NCBI RefSeq assembly: GCF_012935715.1
Contig: NZ_CP052860.1
Span: 5,580,001 to 5,644,000 of the forward strand
DNA: 64,000 nt
Direction: 5' to 3'
From: Pseudomonas sp. ADAK13
Lineage (GTDB): Bacteria > Pseudomonadota > Gammaproteobacteria > Pseudomonadales > Pseudomonadaceae
In this document: positions 45,635 through 54,303 of the stretch, one piece after another
Position numbering within the stretch: the first letter of the stretch is position 1
How the letters are laid out: the number at the start of each line of letters is the position of its first letter
Made by a program: the position numbers and the translations under genes
Notes under the pieces: model-generated
Database searches by the model: none
The model's input: the letters and a program-made list of their open reading frames with translations, nothing else
Told to the model about the DNA's origin: nothing

Positions 45635-46843
45635 TCAGGCCGGTTGCCGTGCAGCCGGCCAGCACGCAATCAACAGCAGCAGCGCGGCCGCCACCAGGTA
45701 GGGCAGGCGCGGCTCGACCGCGTAGATCAAGGTCCCGGCCAGCGGCCCGACTACCACGCCCAGGCCTTGGGCTGCACCCACCGAACCGGCCGTGGCGCCC
45801 TGTTCCGAGGCATCCACCGCATTCGCCGCCAATGCCGCAAAGGACGGGAAGATCCAACCCATGCCGGCGGCAGACACAAAGAAGCACAGCCACAGGATCC
45901 AGGCCGTGTCAGCAAACATGCTGCCGGCAAAGCCCAGGGCCGACACCACGGCGCCCACGCGAATCATCCGCAGCGGCGGCCACTCCAGTTTGCGCACCAG
46001 CAGTTGCGAGCAGATCAGCGCCAGCCCGACCATGGTCAGGGCAATGCCGGCGGTTTGTGCAGCATCGGCCGGGTTCATCTTCAGACGGTCCAGCGCGAAA
46101 AAGCCCACGGTTATCTGTGCAATCGACACACACAGCATCGCGACAAACGCCACCACCAGCGGGCGACGCAGCCGTGGGTCCGACAGGTTGACCGGCTTGG
46201 GCGGCTGCTTGAGGTGTAACTCCTGGCGTGGCAGTTTGGCCAGCAGCACCAGAAAGCCCAGCATGGGCAGCACTGCCATCACGTAAAACGGCAGGCTCAG
46301 GCTGTGACGCGCCAACAGCGCGGCAATCGCCGGGCCCAGCACCAGGCCGCAGGCGTTGGCGGCGCCCAGGGAAGCCATGGCCTTGGCCCGGTGCTCGGGC
46401 TCGATGTTGTCGGCCACCAGCGCATACCCGCCCACCGGAATCGCGGCGTAGAACACGCCGATCAGGCCGCGCCCCAGAATCAGCCCGATAAACGCCAGCA
46501 TGGCCGACGGCAGCAGTTGCAGGGACGCATCGATAAATACGCAGAGCGCCCAGTACGCCAGGGTAAAACCGCCGGTGCCGAGCAACAGCACGCGACGTCG
46601 GCCGAGACGGTCACTGGCCTGGCCCCACGGGCGGGCCAGGAGCATCCAGATCACCCCGGACACGGTGACCGCCGCGCCCGCCTGCCAGGTGGCCAGGCCG
46701 AGAATCCTCGCGATCGGGCCAATCAGCGAGACAAACGCCATCATCGCCATGGTGCAGGCCATGTTGGCCAACAGCAGCGGGCGCAGGTTGAACGGGCGGT
46801 CAGTGTGCAACGTCGCAAGTGCAGCGTCTTGGGAGCTGTTCAT
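45635..46843 (-). CDS. fetF: MFS transporter of the siderophore locus (FetF-like)
   Basis: A 402-residue major facilitator of the YbtX/Irp8-related kind found in pyochelin- and yersiniabactin-type loci. It has about 12 hydrophobic segments and the loop motif RPWGQASDRLGRRRVLLLG. It is the last gene of the six-gene minus-strand operon, 3 bases after the ATPase gene, matching the sixth position of fetABCDEF in P. protegens. It may move siderophore across the inner membrane, in either direction. The function is inferred from position. Confidence 0.78.
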   Translation of the reverse strand: MNSSQDAALATLHTDRPFNLRPLLLANMACTMAMMAFVSLIGPIARILGLATWQAGAAVTVSGVIWMLLARPWGQASDRLGRRRVLLLGTGGFTLAYWALCVFIDASLQLLPSAMLAFIGLILGRGLIGVFYAAIPVGGYALVADNIEPEHRAKAMASLGAANACGLVLGPAIAALLARHSLSLPFYVMAVLPMLGFLVLLAKLPRQELHLKQPPKPVNLSDPRLRRPLVVAFVAMLCVSIAQITVGFFALDRLKMNPADAAQTAGIALTMVGLALICSQLLVRKLEWPPLRMIRVGAVVSALGFAGSMFADTAWILWLCFFVSAAGMGWIFPSFAALAANAVDASEQGATAGSVGAAQGLGVVVGPLAGTLIYAVEPRLPYLVAAALLLLIACWPAARQPA

Positions 46844-46846
46844 GGG

Positions 46847-47656
46847 TTATCCAAGGGCAGGGGAAAAGGGCAGTCGTGCGTCGACCATCACCAGCGGGCG
46901 GCCATGTACCTGTTCAAGGCGGCCACTCACACCATAGACGTCCTTGAGCAACGCTTGGTTGATCACCGCTTGCGGTGGCCCGGCAGCGGCCAGTTGGCCA
47001 TTGTGCAACACCACCACCTGGTCACTGAAGCCCAGGGCGAGGTTGATGTCGTGCACCACCACCAGGGTGATCAGGTTGCGTTCGCGCGTCGCCTGGGTGA
47101 TGGCTTCCACCACCTGGCACTGGTGATACAGGTCGAGGGCGCTGGTGGGTTCGTCCAATAGCAGCACTTTAGGCTGACGCACCAGGGCCTGGGCCAGCCC
47201 CACAAGTTGGCGCTGGCCACCGGAAAGCGCATCGATCGGGCGGTCGGCAAGGGCGGTCAGGTCGAGGTCGGCGAGGATTTTTTCAACGCCCTTGAGCACC
47301 GCCGGGCTCGGTCGCCCTGGCGCAAAACCGGCGCCACGGTGCCCGGCCATGGCCGCACTCAACACCGCTTCGAAGGCGCACAAGCGCGTGCGTTCCGGCA
47401 GGCTCTGGGGCAGGTACACCACCTGTTGCGCGCGCTCGACTTGCGGCAGGCGGTTGAGGTCGGTGCCGTCCAGCCAGATCTGGCCACGGGCCTTGTGCAG
47501 CCCGGCGATACCCCGCAACAAGGTCGACTTGCCGGCGGCGTTGGGGCCGATCAGCGCGGTGATGCTGCCAGGCAGCAGGGCCGGCAGGTGGATGTCGTGG
47601 AGCACGCTGCGGCTGCCGTAGTGCATGCTCAATTCATGTGTGCTTAGTCCGGTCAC
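46847..47656 (-). CDS. fetE: Ferric siderophore ABC transporter ATPase (FetE-like)
   Basis: A 269-residue FecE/FhuC-type ATPase. It has Walker A GPNAAGKST (about residue 37-45), the signature LSGGQRQLVGLAQAL, Walker B LLLDEPTSALD, and the switch His in VVVHDINLAL. It energises the FecCD-type permease next to it. It starts with GTG 47656, overlapping the permease stop by 4 bases. Confidence 0.9.
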   Translation of the reverse strand: MTGLSTHELSMHYGSRSVLHDIHLPALLPGSITALIGPNAAGKSTLLRGIAGLHKARGQIWLDGTDLNRLPQVERAQQVVYLPQSLPERTRLCAFEAVLSAAMAGHRGAGFAPGRPSPAVLKGVEKILADLDLTALADRPIDALSGGQRQLVGLAQALVRQPKVLLLDEPTSALDLYHQCQVVEAITQATRERNLITLVVVHDINLALGFSDQVVVLHNGQLAAAGPPQAVINQALLKDVYGVSGRLEQVHGRPLVMVDARLPFSPALG

Positions 47657-48720
47657 AGAACACCTCGGCGGTTACGCATCACAATCGCCATGAAAAACGG
47701 AATCCCCACCAGCGCGGTGACAATCCCCACGGGGATCAGCACGCCGGGCATCAGCGCCTTGCTGGCGATCGACGCCATCGACAGGATCAAGCCGCCACTG
47801 AGCACGCTCGCAGGCAAAAACAAGCGATGATCTTCCCCCACCAGTAGCCGCGCGATATGCGGGGCAATCAGCCCGATAAAACCGATGGTGCCGACAAACG
47901 ACACCGCCAGTGCCGACAGCAGGCTGATGCGCAGCAGCGACAGCACCCGCAGGCGACCCACATCAATCCCGAAGCTGCGGGCGCGCTCTTCTCCCAGGGT
48001 CAGGGCGGTCAACGCCCAGCTCTGACGCAGAGAAAACGGCAGGCACAGCAGCAACGCGGCGGCGAGAATCCCGAGCTTTTCCCAGGATGCCCGGGCCAGG
48101 CTGCCCAGGGTCCAGAACACCAGTTGCTGAAGGCTGTCCTGGCTCGCCACAAACTGCAGCAGCGCCACCAGCGCGTTGAACGCAAACACCAGGGCAATCC
48201 CGAACAGCACCAGGCTTTCCACGCCAAACCCACGCCAGCGTGCCAACAGGTACAGCAGCGCCACCGAGGCCAGGGCGAACAGAAAAGCGTTGGCCGAAAT
48301 CAGGTACTGCGCCGGCACGCCAGGAATGCCGAGCCCCAGCACGATGGCCAGGGCCGCCCCAAAGGCTGCCGCCGCTGAAACACCGAGGGTGAACGGGCTG
48401 GCCAGCGGGTTATCCAGCACCGTCTGCATTTCCGCCCCCGCCAGGGCCAGGGCCGCGCCCACCAGCACCGCCATCAGCGCGTAGGGCAGGCGTACGTTCC
48501 ATACGATCACCGCTTCCACCCGCGGCATGGAGGCCGGGTCCCACAGCACCTGCAGCAGGCGCGTCAGGCTCATGCCGGAAGGGCCGGTGGTGATGTCCAC
48601 CGCCAGGGAAACCACCAGCGCCAACGCCAGTACCGACAGCAGCAACACCCGCCGTCCATGGCGATGGCGATAGCGCTCACCTGCGTTATTGGCACTTTCA
48701 CAGGCCTGCACCTGCGTCAC
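47653..48720 (-). CDS. fetD: Ferric siderophore ABC permease, FecCD family (FetD-like)
   Basis: A 355-residue FecCD/BtuC-type permease with about ten hydrophobic segments. It has the family stretches WNVRLPYALMAVLVGAALALAGAEMQTVLDNPLASPFTLGVSAAA and the C-terminal VGTIGFIGLIAPHIARLLVGEDHR. A single permease gene suggests a homodimer. It starts with GTG 48720; GTGA overlaps the binding-protein stop by 4 bases. It probably imports the iron-bound siderophore across the inner membrane. Confidence 0.92.
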   Translation of the reverse strand: MTQVQACESANNAGERYRHRHGRRVLLLSVLALALVVSLAVDITTGPSGMSLTRLLQVLWDPASMPRVEAVIVWNVRLPYALMAVLVGAALALAGAEMQTVLDNPLASPFTLGVSAAAAFGAALAIVLGLGIPGVPAQYLISANAFLFALASVALLYLLARWRGFGVESLVLFGIALVFAFNALVALLQFVASQDSLQQLVFWTLGSLARASWEKLGILAAALLLCLPFSLRQSWALTALTLGEERARSFGIDVGRLRVLSLLRISLLSALAVSFVGTIGFIGLIAPHIARLLVGEDHRLFLPASVLSGGLILSMASIASKALMPGVLIPVGIVTALVGIPFFMAIVMRNRRGVL

Positions 48721-49832
48721 GGCACGAGGCTCGTGGTGAACACGCCGCTGGCCGGGATCGGCATAAAGCGCCGGTACAGTTCGGCGCGGGTCTGTTCCGG
48801 ATCAAGGTCGGCGAACAGGTCCGGGTGCAGCCACTTGGCCAGGGCCTGCACCGCGATCAAGTGTTCCGGCGAGTCGTAGAAGATATGCCACAGGCCATGC
48901 ACATTGCCTTCGCGCACCGCCCGCAGTTCATTCAGCGGCGCGCGATGGGCCACTTGCCTGAGGCTGTCGTTGGCCTGCTGCGGTGTGGCCGAATAACCGA
49001 GGGTCACGCCGCCCTGGCCGTGGCCGAACACGCCGGTGGCGACGTACACATCGGGGTCACTGGACAGGATGTACTCGACGTTCAGCGTGCCGATCGGGCC
49101 GGGAATGCGCCCGTCGGCAATGTTCTGGCCGCCAGCGAGCTTGATCATTTCCCCGAAGTTGCCGGTGCCCGGTGAGCCGCAGCAATCCTGCAGGCCGGCC
49201 AGCATGTCGATAAAGATCTTCGGCCGTTTTACCGTCCCGGCCTTGGCCAGGGTGTCGGTGACCTTCGCCAGCGCGGCCTGGTAAAACGCGATGTAGTCCT
49301 CGGCCTGCTGATTACGGTCCAGGGCCTGGCCCAGCAGGCGCATGCTCGGCACGGTGTTGCTCAACGGATGGTCGCTGAAGTCGACGAAGATCACCGCCAC
49401 GCCGGCCGCTTCCAACTGCTTGACCGCTTCACTGTCGGGGCTCGGGCCATGGCCGCCGCTCAAGGCCATGATCGCCAGGTCCGGGTGCACCGCCAGGGCT
49501 TTTTCCACGCTGAAGGTCTCGGCGGAAGTGCCGCCTACCAGGGGCACATTGTCGGCTTCGGGAAAGTGCTTCTGGAAGGCGGCGTAACCCTGCACATCCA
49601 GCCCGCGAAAATCCCCTTGCCAGCCGGCGATGCGGGTAAACGGGTTCTTGCCTTCCAGCAATGACAACGAGTAGATCATCCGGCCTTCGCCCAGCAGGAT
49701 ATGCGAGACCTTGTCCGGCACGTCGACCTTGCGACCTGCCAGGTCTGTGACGGTGTGGGCGCAGGCCAGGCCGCTCATCAACAGGCCGAGGCCCAGCAGC
49801 AGGCTGCGTTGCAACAACGGGAGGTGTTTCAT
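48717..49832 (-). CDS. fetC: Periplasmic ferric siderophore-binding protein (FetC-like)
   Basis: A 371-residue class III (FecB/TroA-type) substrate-binding protein. A signal peptide ends near residue 25 (LACAHTVTDLAGRKV). Two alpha/beta lobes are joined by a long helix, with conserved ILLGEGRMIYSLSLL and SSDPDVYVATG. ATG 49832 has AAGGAAA upstream and overlaps the PepSY gene stop by one base (TGATG). It hands ferri-siderophore to the FecCD permease. A longer in-frame reading to 50306 only shadows the PepSY gene. Confidence 0.9.
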   Translation of the reverse strand: MKHLPLLQRSLLLGLGLLMSGLACAHTVTDLAGRKVDVPDKVSHILLGEGRMIYSLSLLEGKNPFTRIAGWQGDFRGLDVQGYAAFQKHFPEADNVPLVGGTSAETFSVEKALAVHPDLAIMALSGGHGPSPDSEAVKQLEAAGVAVIFVDFSDHPLSNTVPSMRLLGQALDRNQQAEDYIAFYQAALAKVTDTLAKAGTVKRPKIFIDMLAGLQDCCGSPGTGNFGEMIKLAGGQNIADGRIPGPIGTLNVEYILSSDPDVYVATGVFGHGQGGVTLGYSATPQQANDSLRQVAHRAPLNELRAVREGNVHGLWHIFYDSPEHLIAVQALAKWLHPDLFADLDPEQTRAELYRRFMPIPASGVFTTSLVP

Positions 49833-50680
49833 CAAAGATTTCCTTGAACGGTGGGGTGCAGGCGGCGGGCGCGTTTGCGCCACCACAACAACAGCCCGGT
49901 GAGATAGAGCAGCGGCAATGCCAGGCCGCAGAGAAACGCCAGGGCCGCACCGGGCAACCCCAGCAGCAGGTGCCCGTGGGCCGCGGAGAACAACGGCTTG
50001 AGCGCGACGGGGTTGGCGACAAACCAGTCGGGCCGGGCCAGCCAGGCGCCGCTGCCGGCAATCACCGCCAATGGCAGGCACAGCCAGGCTGCCGCGACGT
50101 TGTGCCATTCGCGCAGCCGGCGTTGGCCCTGGCTGCCGGGGCGCAGGCTGGCGGCTTTCCACCAGCTGCGCCGCCCCGGCCACCACAGGTACAGGCCGCT
50201 GCCCACCGAACCCAGCAGCACCAGGCCACAGGCAAACAGGGCGATGGCGCCAAGCGGCGGCGGTAACAGGAGTGCCCGGTGCAACGCCACCAGTTTTGCC
50301 AGCCACAGGTCATCGAAGACAAAGAACGCGCGAGGCTCGGCGCTGTAGGGATCGATCATGGCGATGCCGATGCCGGGCCGATCCTTGAGCGCACCGAACA
50401 CAATCGCGTTGTCCGATTCGAGGAAGCCCTGGCGCGGCTTTGCGGCGCCAAAGGCTTTCTGGAACTGCGGGTACGCGCTCATCGCTGCGCTGATCCACTG
50501 CCCGTCGTCCAGCACCGGGCCGTGCTCACCCGGGGCCAGGTCCAGGGCCTGGCTGCCGACTTCCCAGCGCAGGATCGGCCCCTTGAGTTCCAGCAGCGCG
50601 CCACTCAAGCCGATCAGCGCCAGCAACAGGCCGACGCTCAGCGCCAGCCAGCGATGCACACGAAGCCACCACCCACGCAT
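49832..50680 (-). CDS. fetB: PepSY-domain membrane protein (FetB-like)
   Basis: A 282-residue PepSY-TM protein with four hydrophobic segments (about 8-30, 150-172, 198-215, 245-270). It begins WWLRVHRWLALSVGLLLALIGLSG, the usual PepSY-TM start. Related proteins occur in siderophore operons and are proposed to reduce iron or help release it from the siderophore at the inner membrane. It lies 5 bases after the receptor gene and overlaps the binding-protein gene by one base. The biochemical role is unproven. Confidence 0.85.
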   Translation of the reverse strand: MRGWWLRVHRWLALSVGLLLALIGLSGALLELKGPILRWEVGSQALDLAPGEHGPVLDDGQWISAAMSAYPQFQKAFGAAKPRQGFLESDNAIVFGALKDRPGIGIAMIDPYSAEPRAFFVFDDLWLAKLVALHRALLLPPPLGAIALFACGLVLLGSVGSGLYLWWPGRRSWWKAASLRPGSQGQRRLREWHNVAAAWLCLPLAVIAGSGAWLARPDWFVANPVALKPLFSAAHGHLLLGLPGAALAFLCGLALPLLYLTGLLLWWRKRARRLHPTVQGNL

Positions 50681-50685
50681 AGCGG

Positions 50686-52914
50686 TTACCAGCGATAACG
50701 CAGGCTGGCGATGACACTGCGGTCATACCCGGCACTGCAACTGGAGAGGGAGCAGCCTTCGTAATAGTGCTTGTCGGTCAGGTTGGTGGCGTTCACTGCC
50801 AGGCGCAGGCCCTTGGCCGCCGGGATCAACGTGTCGAAATCGTAGTGCACCGCCGCGTCGAGCAAGGTGTAGGAGGGCACGCTCAAGGTGTTGGCGGCGT
50901 CGGCTTCGGTGGAGCCGATATAGCGCAGGCCGACGCCAAACCCGAGCCCGGTCAGCGGGCCGAACGGCAGCGTGTAGTCGGCCCACAGCGACGCCATTTT
51001 TTCCGGGGTGTCGGTGGGGCGGTTGCCTTTTTCCAGCGGGTTGTTGCTCTTGCTGACTTCGGCGTCGTTGTAGGTCAGGGTCGCCAGCAGGTCGAGGCCC
51101 TTGGCGAGGCTGGCCTTGCCCTCCAGTTCCACCCCGCGCACGTTGACTTCACCGGTCTGCACGCTATTGAGCGGGTTGGTGGGGTCGGTGGTCTTGACGT
51201 TCTGCTGGGTCAGGTCGAACAGCGACAGGGTGATGTAGCTGTCGATACCGGGCGGCTGGTACTTGATGCCGACTTCCGACTGTTTGGCGGTGCTCGGTTT
51301 GAACGTGGTGCCGTAGAAGTCCGTGCCCAGCACGGGGTCGAACGAGGTGGCGTAGCTGATGTACGGCGACAGGCCGTTATCGGCCAGGTAAACCAGGCCC
51401 GCACGGTAGGTGAACTTGTTGTCGTCCTGCTTCTGCCCGGTGTCGGTCAGGCGGTTGTCGGTGCGTGCGCTGGAGTGATCCTGGCGACCGCCGACGGTCA
51501 GTACCCAGCGGTCGTTGAACGTCATCTGTTGCTGGGCGTAGAGCCCGGTCTGGTCGGCGCGTTGCAAGGTGCTGGCGAATGGCGTGTTCGGTGCGAACAC
51601 GCCGCCGTGCACCGGGTTGTAGACGTCGATCGAAGACGCGCGGCCGGCGTTGAGGTAATAGTCCTCACGGGTACGCCGGTAATCGACCCCCAGCAGCGAC
51701 AGCATCTGCACCTCGCCGAGGTTCCAGCGGGCCTGGGCATTGTTGTCCAGGGAGTACACGTCGCCGACGATGCGGAAACGGTAGGCGGCGCGGTTCAAGG
51801 TGCGCAGGTCCGGTGCCAGGGACATGCCGCTGGCGGTATTGGTCAGCAGGTTGACGTGGCCATAACGTGCGCTGGAGTTCAGGCTCCACACATCGTTGAT
51901 GCGATGTTCCAGCAAATAACCCAGGGAGTATTGGGTGCGGCCATTGTCCAGGCCCGGCTCGTCGAGGAAGACGTTGTGTTTGACCTTGCCGTTCGGGTTG
52001 GGCTTGAGGGTGCCCACGGTGGGTAAAAATACCCGTGGCGCGCCGAATTCATCCTCGGTGTAGTCGGCCAGCACGGTCAGGCTGGTGTCGTCATTCGGTC
52101 GCCAGGTGAAGGACGGTGCGATGAAGGTCTTGTCGTCCTTGATGTGATCGAACTGGGTGCCGCTGCTGCGTTCCAGGCCCACCAGGCGATAGAGGAACTG
52201 GCCCTGGTCATCCAGCGGCCCGCTGAAATCGAACTGGCCCTGGGCACGGTCGAAGCTGCCGCCCTGGATCTGCACTTCATGGAACGGCTGGTCCAGGGGC
52301 CGCTTGCTGATCTGGTTGACCACGCCGCCCGGCGCGTTCTGGCCGAACAACACCGAGGCCGGGCCCTTGAGCACGTCGATGCGTTCCAGGCCATACGCTT
52401 CGGCTTTCGGCCACGCCTGGGTGGTGGTGCCGCGCAAACCGTCACGCAACATGCCGGTGCTGGTCACGTCAAAGCCGCGAATCGAGAGGTTGTCGAAGCG
52501 CTGGCTGGCGGCGGTGGTGTTGGCTTGCACGCCGGCGGTGTAGCGCAACGCTTCGCTGACCGATTGCACCTGCTGCGCGTCCATCTGGTCACGGGTGACC
52601 ACTGAAATCGACTGAGGGATTTCATTCAGGGCCGTGTCGGTCTTGGTCCCGCTGAGGCTGCGCTTGGCCACGTAACCGGTCTGTTGCCCGGTAGGGCTGT
52701 CGGCCTGGGTGCCGGTGACCACGCTGCTGTCGAGCACCACGGCGTGATCGGTGTCGGCCTCGGCGGCCAGCACGTGACTCATCTGGCTCAGCGACAGGCC
52801 CAGGGCCACGCCATGGATCAGGGTTGCCAAGGGCTTGCGATTGGACTTCAAGAGCGGGACTGCGATATCGACTGGCAAACCTGGGGTGTCTCGGTACAGA
52901 ACGCGGGTGCCCAT
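50686..52914 (-). CDS. fetA: TonB-dependent ferric siderophore receptor (FetA-like)
   Basis: A 742-residue outer-membrane receptor. A long N-terminal signal region is cleaved near residue 51 (SHVLAAEAD). The plug domain (about 85-215) has IPQSISVVTRDQMDAQQVQSV and YGLERIDVLKGPASVLFGQNAPGG, and a 22-strand barrel ends in the terminal aromatic VIASLRYRW. It has no FpvA-type N-terminal signalling domain, so it is regulated through PchR/Fur rather than an anti-sigma factor. GGAG lies 8-9 bases before ATG 52914. It is the first gene of the fet operon and probably takes up ferri-enantio-pyochelin. Confidence 0.9.
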   Translation of the reverse strand: MGTRVLYRDTPGLPVDIAVPLLKSNRKPLATLIHGVALGLSLSQMSHVLAAEADTDHAVVLDSSVVTGTQADSPTGQQTGYVAKRSLSGTKTDTALNEIPQSISVVTRDQMDAQQVQSVSEALRYTAGVQANTTAASQRFDNLSIRGFDVTSTGMLRDGLRGTTTQAWPKAEAYGLERIDVLKGPASVLFGQNAPGGVVNQISKRPLDQPFHEVQIQGGSFDRAQGQFDFSGPLDDQGQFLYRLVGLERSSGTQFDHIKDDKTFIAPSFTWRPNDDTSLTVLADYTEDEFGAPRVFLPTVGTLKPNPNGKVKHNVFLDEPGLDNGRTQYSLGYLLEHRINDVWSLNSSARYGHVNLLTNTASGMSLAPDLRTLNRAAYRFRIVGDVYSLDNNAQARWNLGEVQMLSLLGVDYRRTREDYYLNAGRASSIDVYNPVHGGVFAPNTPFASTLQRADQTGLYAQQQMTFNDRWVLTVGGRQDHSSARTDNRLTDTGQKQDDNKFTYRAGLVYLADNGLSPYISYATSFDPVLGTDFYGTTFKPSTAKQSEVGIKYQPPGIDSYITLSLFDLTQQNVKTTDPTNPLNSVQTGEVNVRGVELEGKASLAKGLDLLATLTYNDAEVSKSNNPLEKGNRPTDTPEKMASLWADYTLPFGPLTGLGFGVGLRYIGSTEADAANTLSVPSYTLLDAAVHYDFDTLIPAAKGLRLAVNATNLTDKHYYEGCSLSSCSAGYDRSVIASLRYRW

Positions 52915-53049
52915 GCTTCACTCCATGATGAGGTGTTTAATGCGAATGCAAACGTATCTCATCTAGGCAGTGTGACGCAGGGCTATTGCTTTGGGTCGAG
53001 CGACCATTTCTTTCGTTTGCGAGGCGGGGCAGGAACTTTTACAAAATCC
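52915..53049 (-). promoter_or_regulatory. fetA promoter region with Fur-box and PchR-box candidates
   Basis: Within the 135 bases between pchR and fetA, a minus-strand Fur-like site (TGAGATACGTTTGCATT, + coordinates 52945-52961) matches the inverted-repeat consensus at about 11 of 17 bases. Upstream of it the decamer CGCAAACGAA (minus strand, 53012-53021) is identical to one upstream of pchD at 54111-54120, and is the likely PchR box. The order activator site, then Fur site, then gene fits iron-repressed, siderophore-induced expression. Confidence 0.55.
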
Positions 53050-53952
53050 TCAGCGCAACGCCTTGGGCGAAACCCCGAAGCGCTTGCGAAACGCCGTGGA
53101 GAAATGCGCCGGGCTGTAACCTACGCGGTAGGCTGCGCTGGAGACATTGGTCTCGCCACTGGCCAGCAGCCGATAGGCTTCGGCCAGGCGCTGTTCCTGC
53201 AAGTACACGTAGACACTGGTGCCGAATACCTGACGAAAGCCCGCAGTCAATTTGCGCGGGTTCAGGCCGACTGCGCGAGACAACTCGGCCAGTGAGGGCG
53301 AAGCCTGCAGCGAACCGAGCAACAGGTCGCGCGCCGCATGAATGCGTTCGATATCGGCCGAATTGCAATGGGATTCCTGCACCGGGCGCGACTCGGTTTG
53401 CGCGAGGATGCCTTCCACCCCGAGTGCCGTCAGTTCCAGCGCCTTGCCACCCAGATAGAAGGAGCGGGCAGGGCCCTGCAACGGGCAGGTGAAAATCTGT
53501 TGGGCGAGGGCCAGCAATGGTTTGCTGGCGGGCTGGCAGAACATCATCGGCCCACCGCCGCGTTTATCCAGCAGGCGTTCCGGCTCGAGGCCGACGCTGC
53601 GAATCGACGGGAAATCCAGCTGCACGGTGGTGTAGCGCACCGGCACGCCACTGGCGAACAGGTGGTCGCCACAATGTTCACCCTGGTTGGCCACGGCGCA
53701 CAGGGTGGGCCCGCGAATCTCGACTTCCTGCTGGCCTTCGACCCGGCAATTGAGCTGGCCGCTGAGCACCAGGATGATCTTCAAACCCTGCCACAGGGGT
53801 TCCTGCATCCACATCTGGCTGTCCATCAACACCGTCCCGGCGGACAGAGTGATCTCCGGCACGACGGTAGCGGCACCGGTGTTCAAGGTGTTGGGAAAAT
53901 TGAGGGTGAAATCCCTTTGGGTCGGTAGCGGCGCAGCGTGAGGGCTGAGCAT
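53050..53952 (-). CDS. pchR: AraC-family siderophore regulator PchR
   Basis: A 300-residue AraC/XylS regulator. The N-terminal domain (about 1-190) binds the ferri-siderophore in this class. The C-terminal DNA-binding part has two helix-turn-helices (LAELSRAVGLNPRKLTAGFRQVFGTSVYVYLQEQRL and AAYRVGYSPAHFSTAFRKRFGVSPKALR). The sequence and its place between the fet and pch operons match PchR, which activates both in response to its own siderophore. AGGGAG lies 6-7 bases before ATG 53952. Its promoter overlaps a good Fur box at 54015-54030. Confidence 0.92.
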   Translation of the reverse strand: MLSPHAAPLPTQRDFTLNFPNTLNTGAATVVPEITLSAGTVLMDSQMWMQEPLWQGLKIILVLSGQLNCRVEGQQEVEIRGPTLCAVANQGEHCGDHLFASGVPVRYTTVQLDFPSIRSVGLEPERLLDKRGGGPMMFCQPASKPLLALAQQIFTCPLQGPARSFYLGGKALELTALGVEGILAQTESRPVQESHCNSADIERIHAARDLLLGSLQASPSLAELSRAVGLNPRKLTAGFRQVFGTSVYVYLQEQRLAEAYRLLASGETNVSSAAYRVGYSPAHFSTAFRKRFGVSPKALR

Positions 53953-54011
53953 GGCGGACTCCCTGTGAACCGGAAAAGAGGGCCATACGCTAGCAGGAAA
54001 TTTCTTACCTG

Positions 54012-54030
54012 TAATTAAGAATGATTATCC
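54012..54030 (-). promoter_or_regulatory. Fur box at the pchR promoter
   Basis: On the minus strand GGATAATCATTCTTAATTA matches the Fur core GATAATCATTATCA at 12 of 14 bases. It lies about 60-80 bases before the pchR start, where a promoter is expected. Confidence 0.65.
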
Positions 54031-54102
54031 TTTAGCGAAAAGCACAGATCCCGTCTCATCGCTGCAGGCCGCAGAAAACGGCGGTGTTGCGCAATCAAAA
54101 GA

Positions 54103-54173
54103 AAAAGCCGCGCAAACGAATGTCCTGCCGGTTGCCGTGCTGCGGCTTTTGACTATTAATAATCACTCTCATT
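54103..54173 (+). promoter_or_regulatory. pchD promoter: PchR box, -35/-10 and Fur box
   Basis: In order: the PchR-box candidate CGCAAACGAA (54111-54120), a -35-like TTGCCG (54132-54137), a 16-base spacer, TATTAA as -10 (54154-54159), then AATAATCACTCTCATT (54158-54173), which matches a Fur half-palindrome pair at 13 of 16 bases. This is the expected layout for PchR activation from upstream and Fur repression at the start site. A 9-base inverted repeat AAAAGCCGC/GCGGCTTTT (54103-54111 and 54142-54150) brackets the -35. The 351-base gap between pchR and pchD contains no gene. Confidence 0.6.
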
Positions 54174-54303
54174 TCCGCAGCCCTTGGCGACTCATGGATG
54201 AACCGCTCAATGCCCCATTCTCCCTAGCCTTTTTCACCCTTGCCCGCAGGCCTTTTGTTCACGGCAACGGCCCCTTATTGCCGAAAAAAACTCTGGAGAC
54301 CCC

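Noticed and set aside
48717..50306. 529-codon reading suggesting an extended siderophore-binding protein
   Set aside because: The first ~158 codons shadow the PepSY gene; ATG 49832 has a ribosome site and begins a proper signal peptide.
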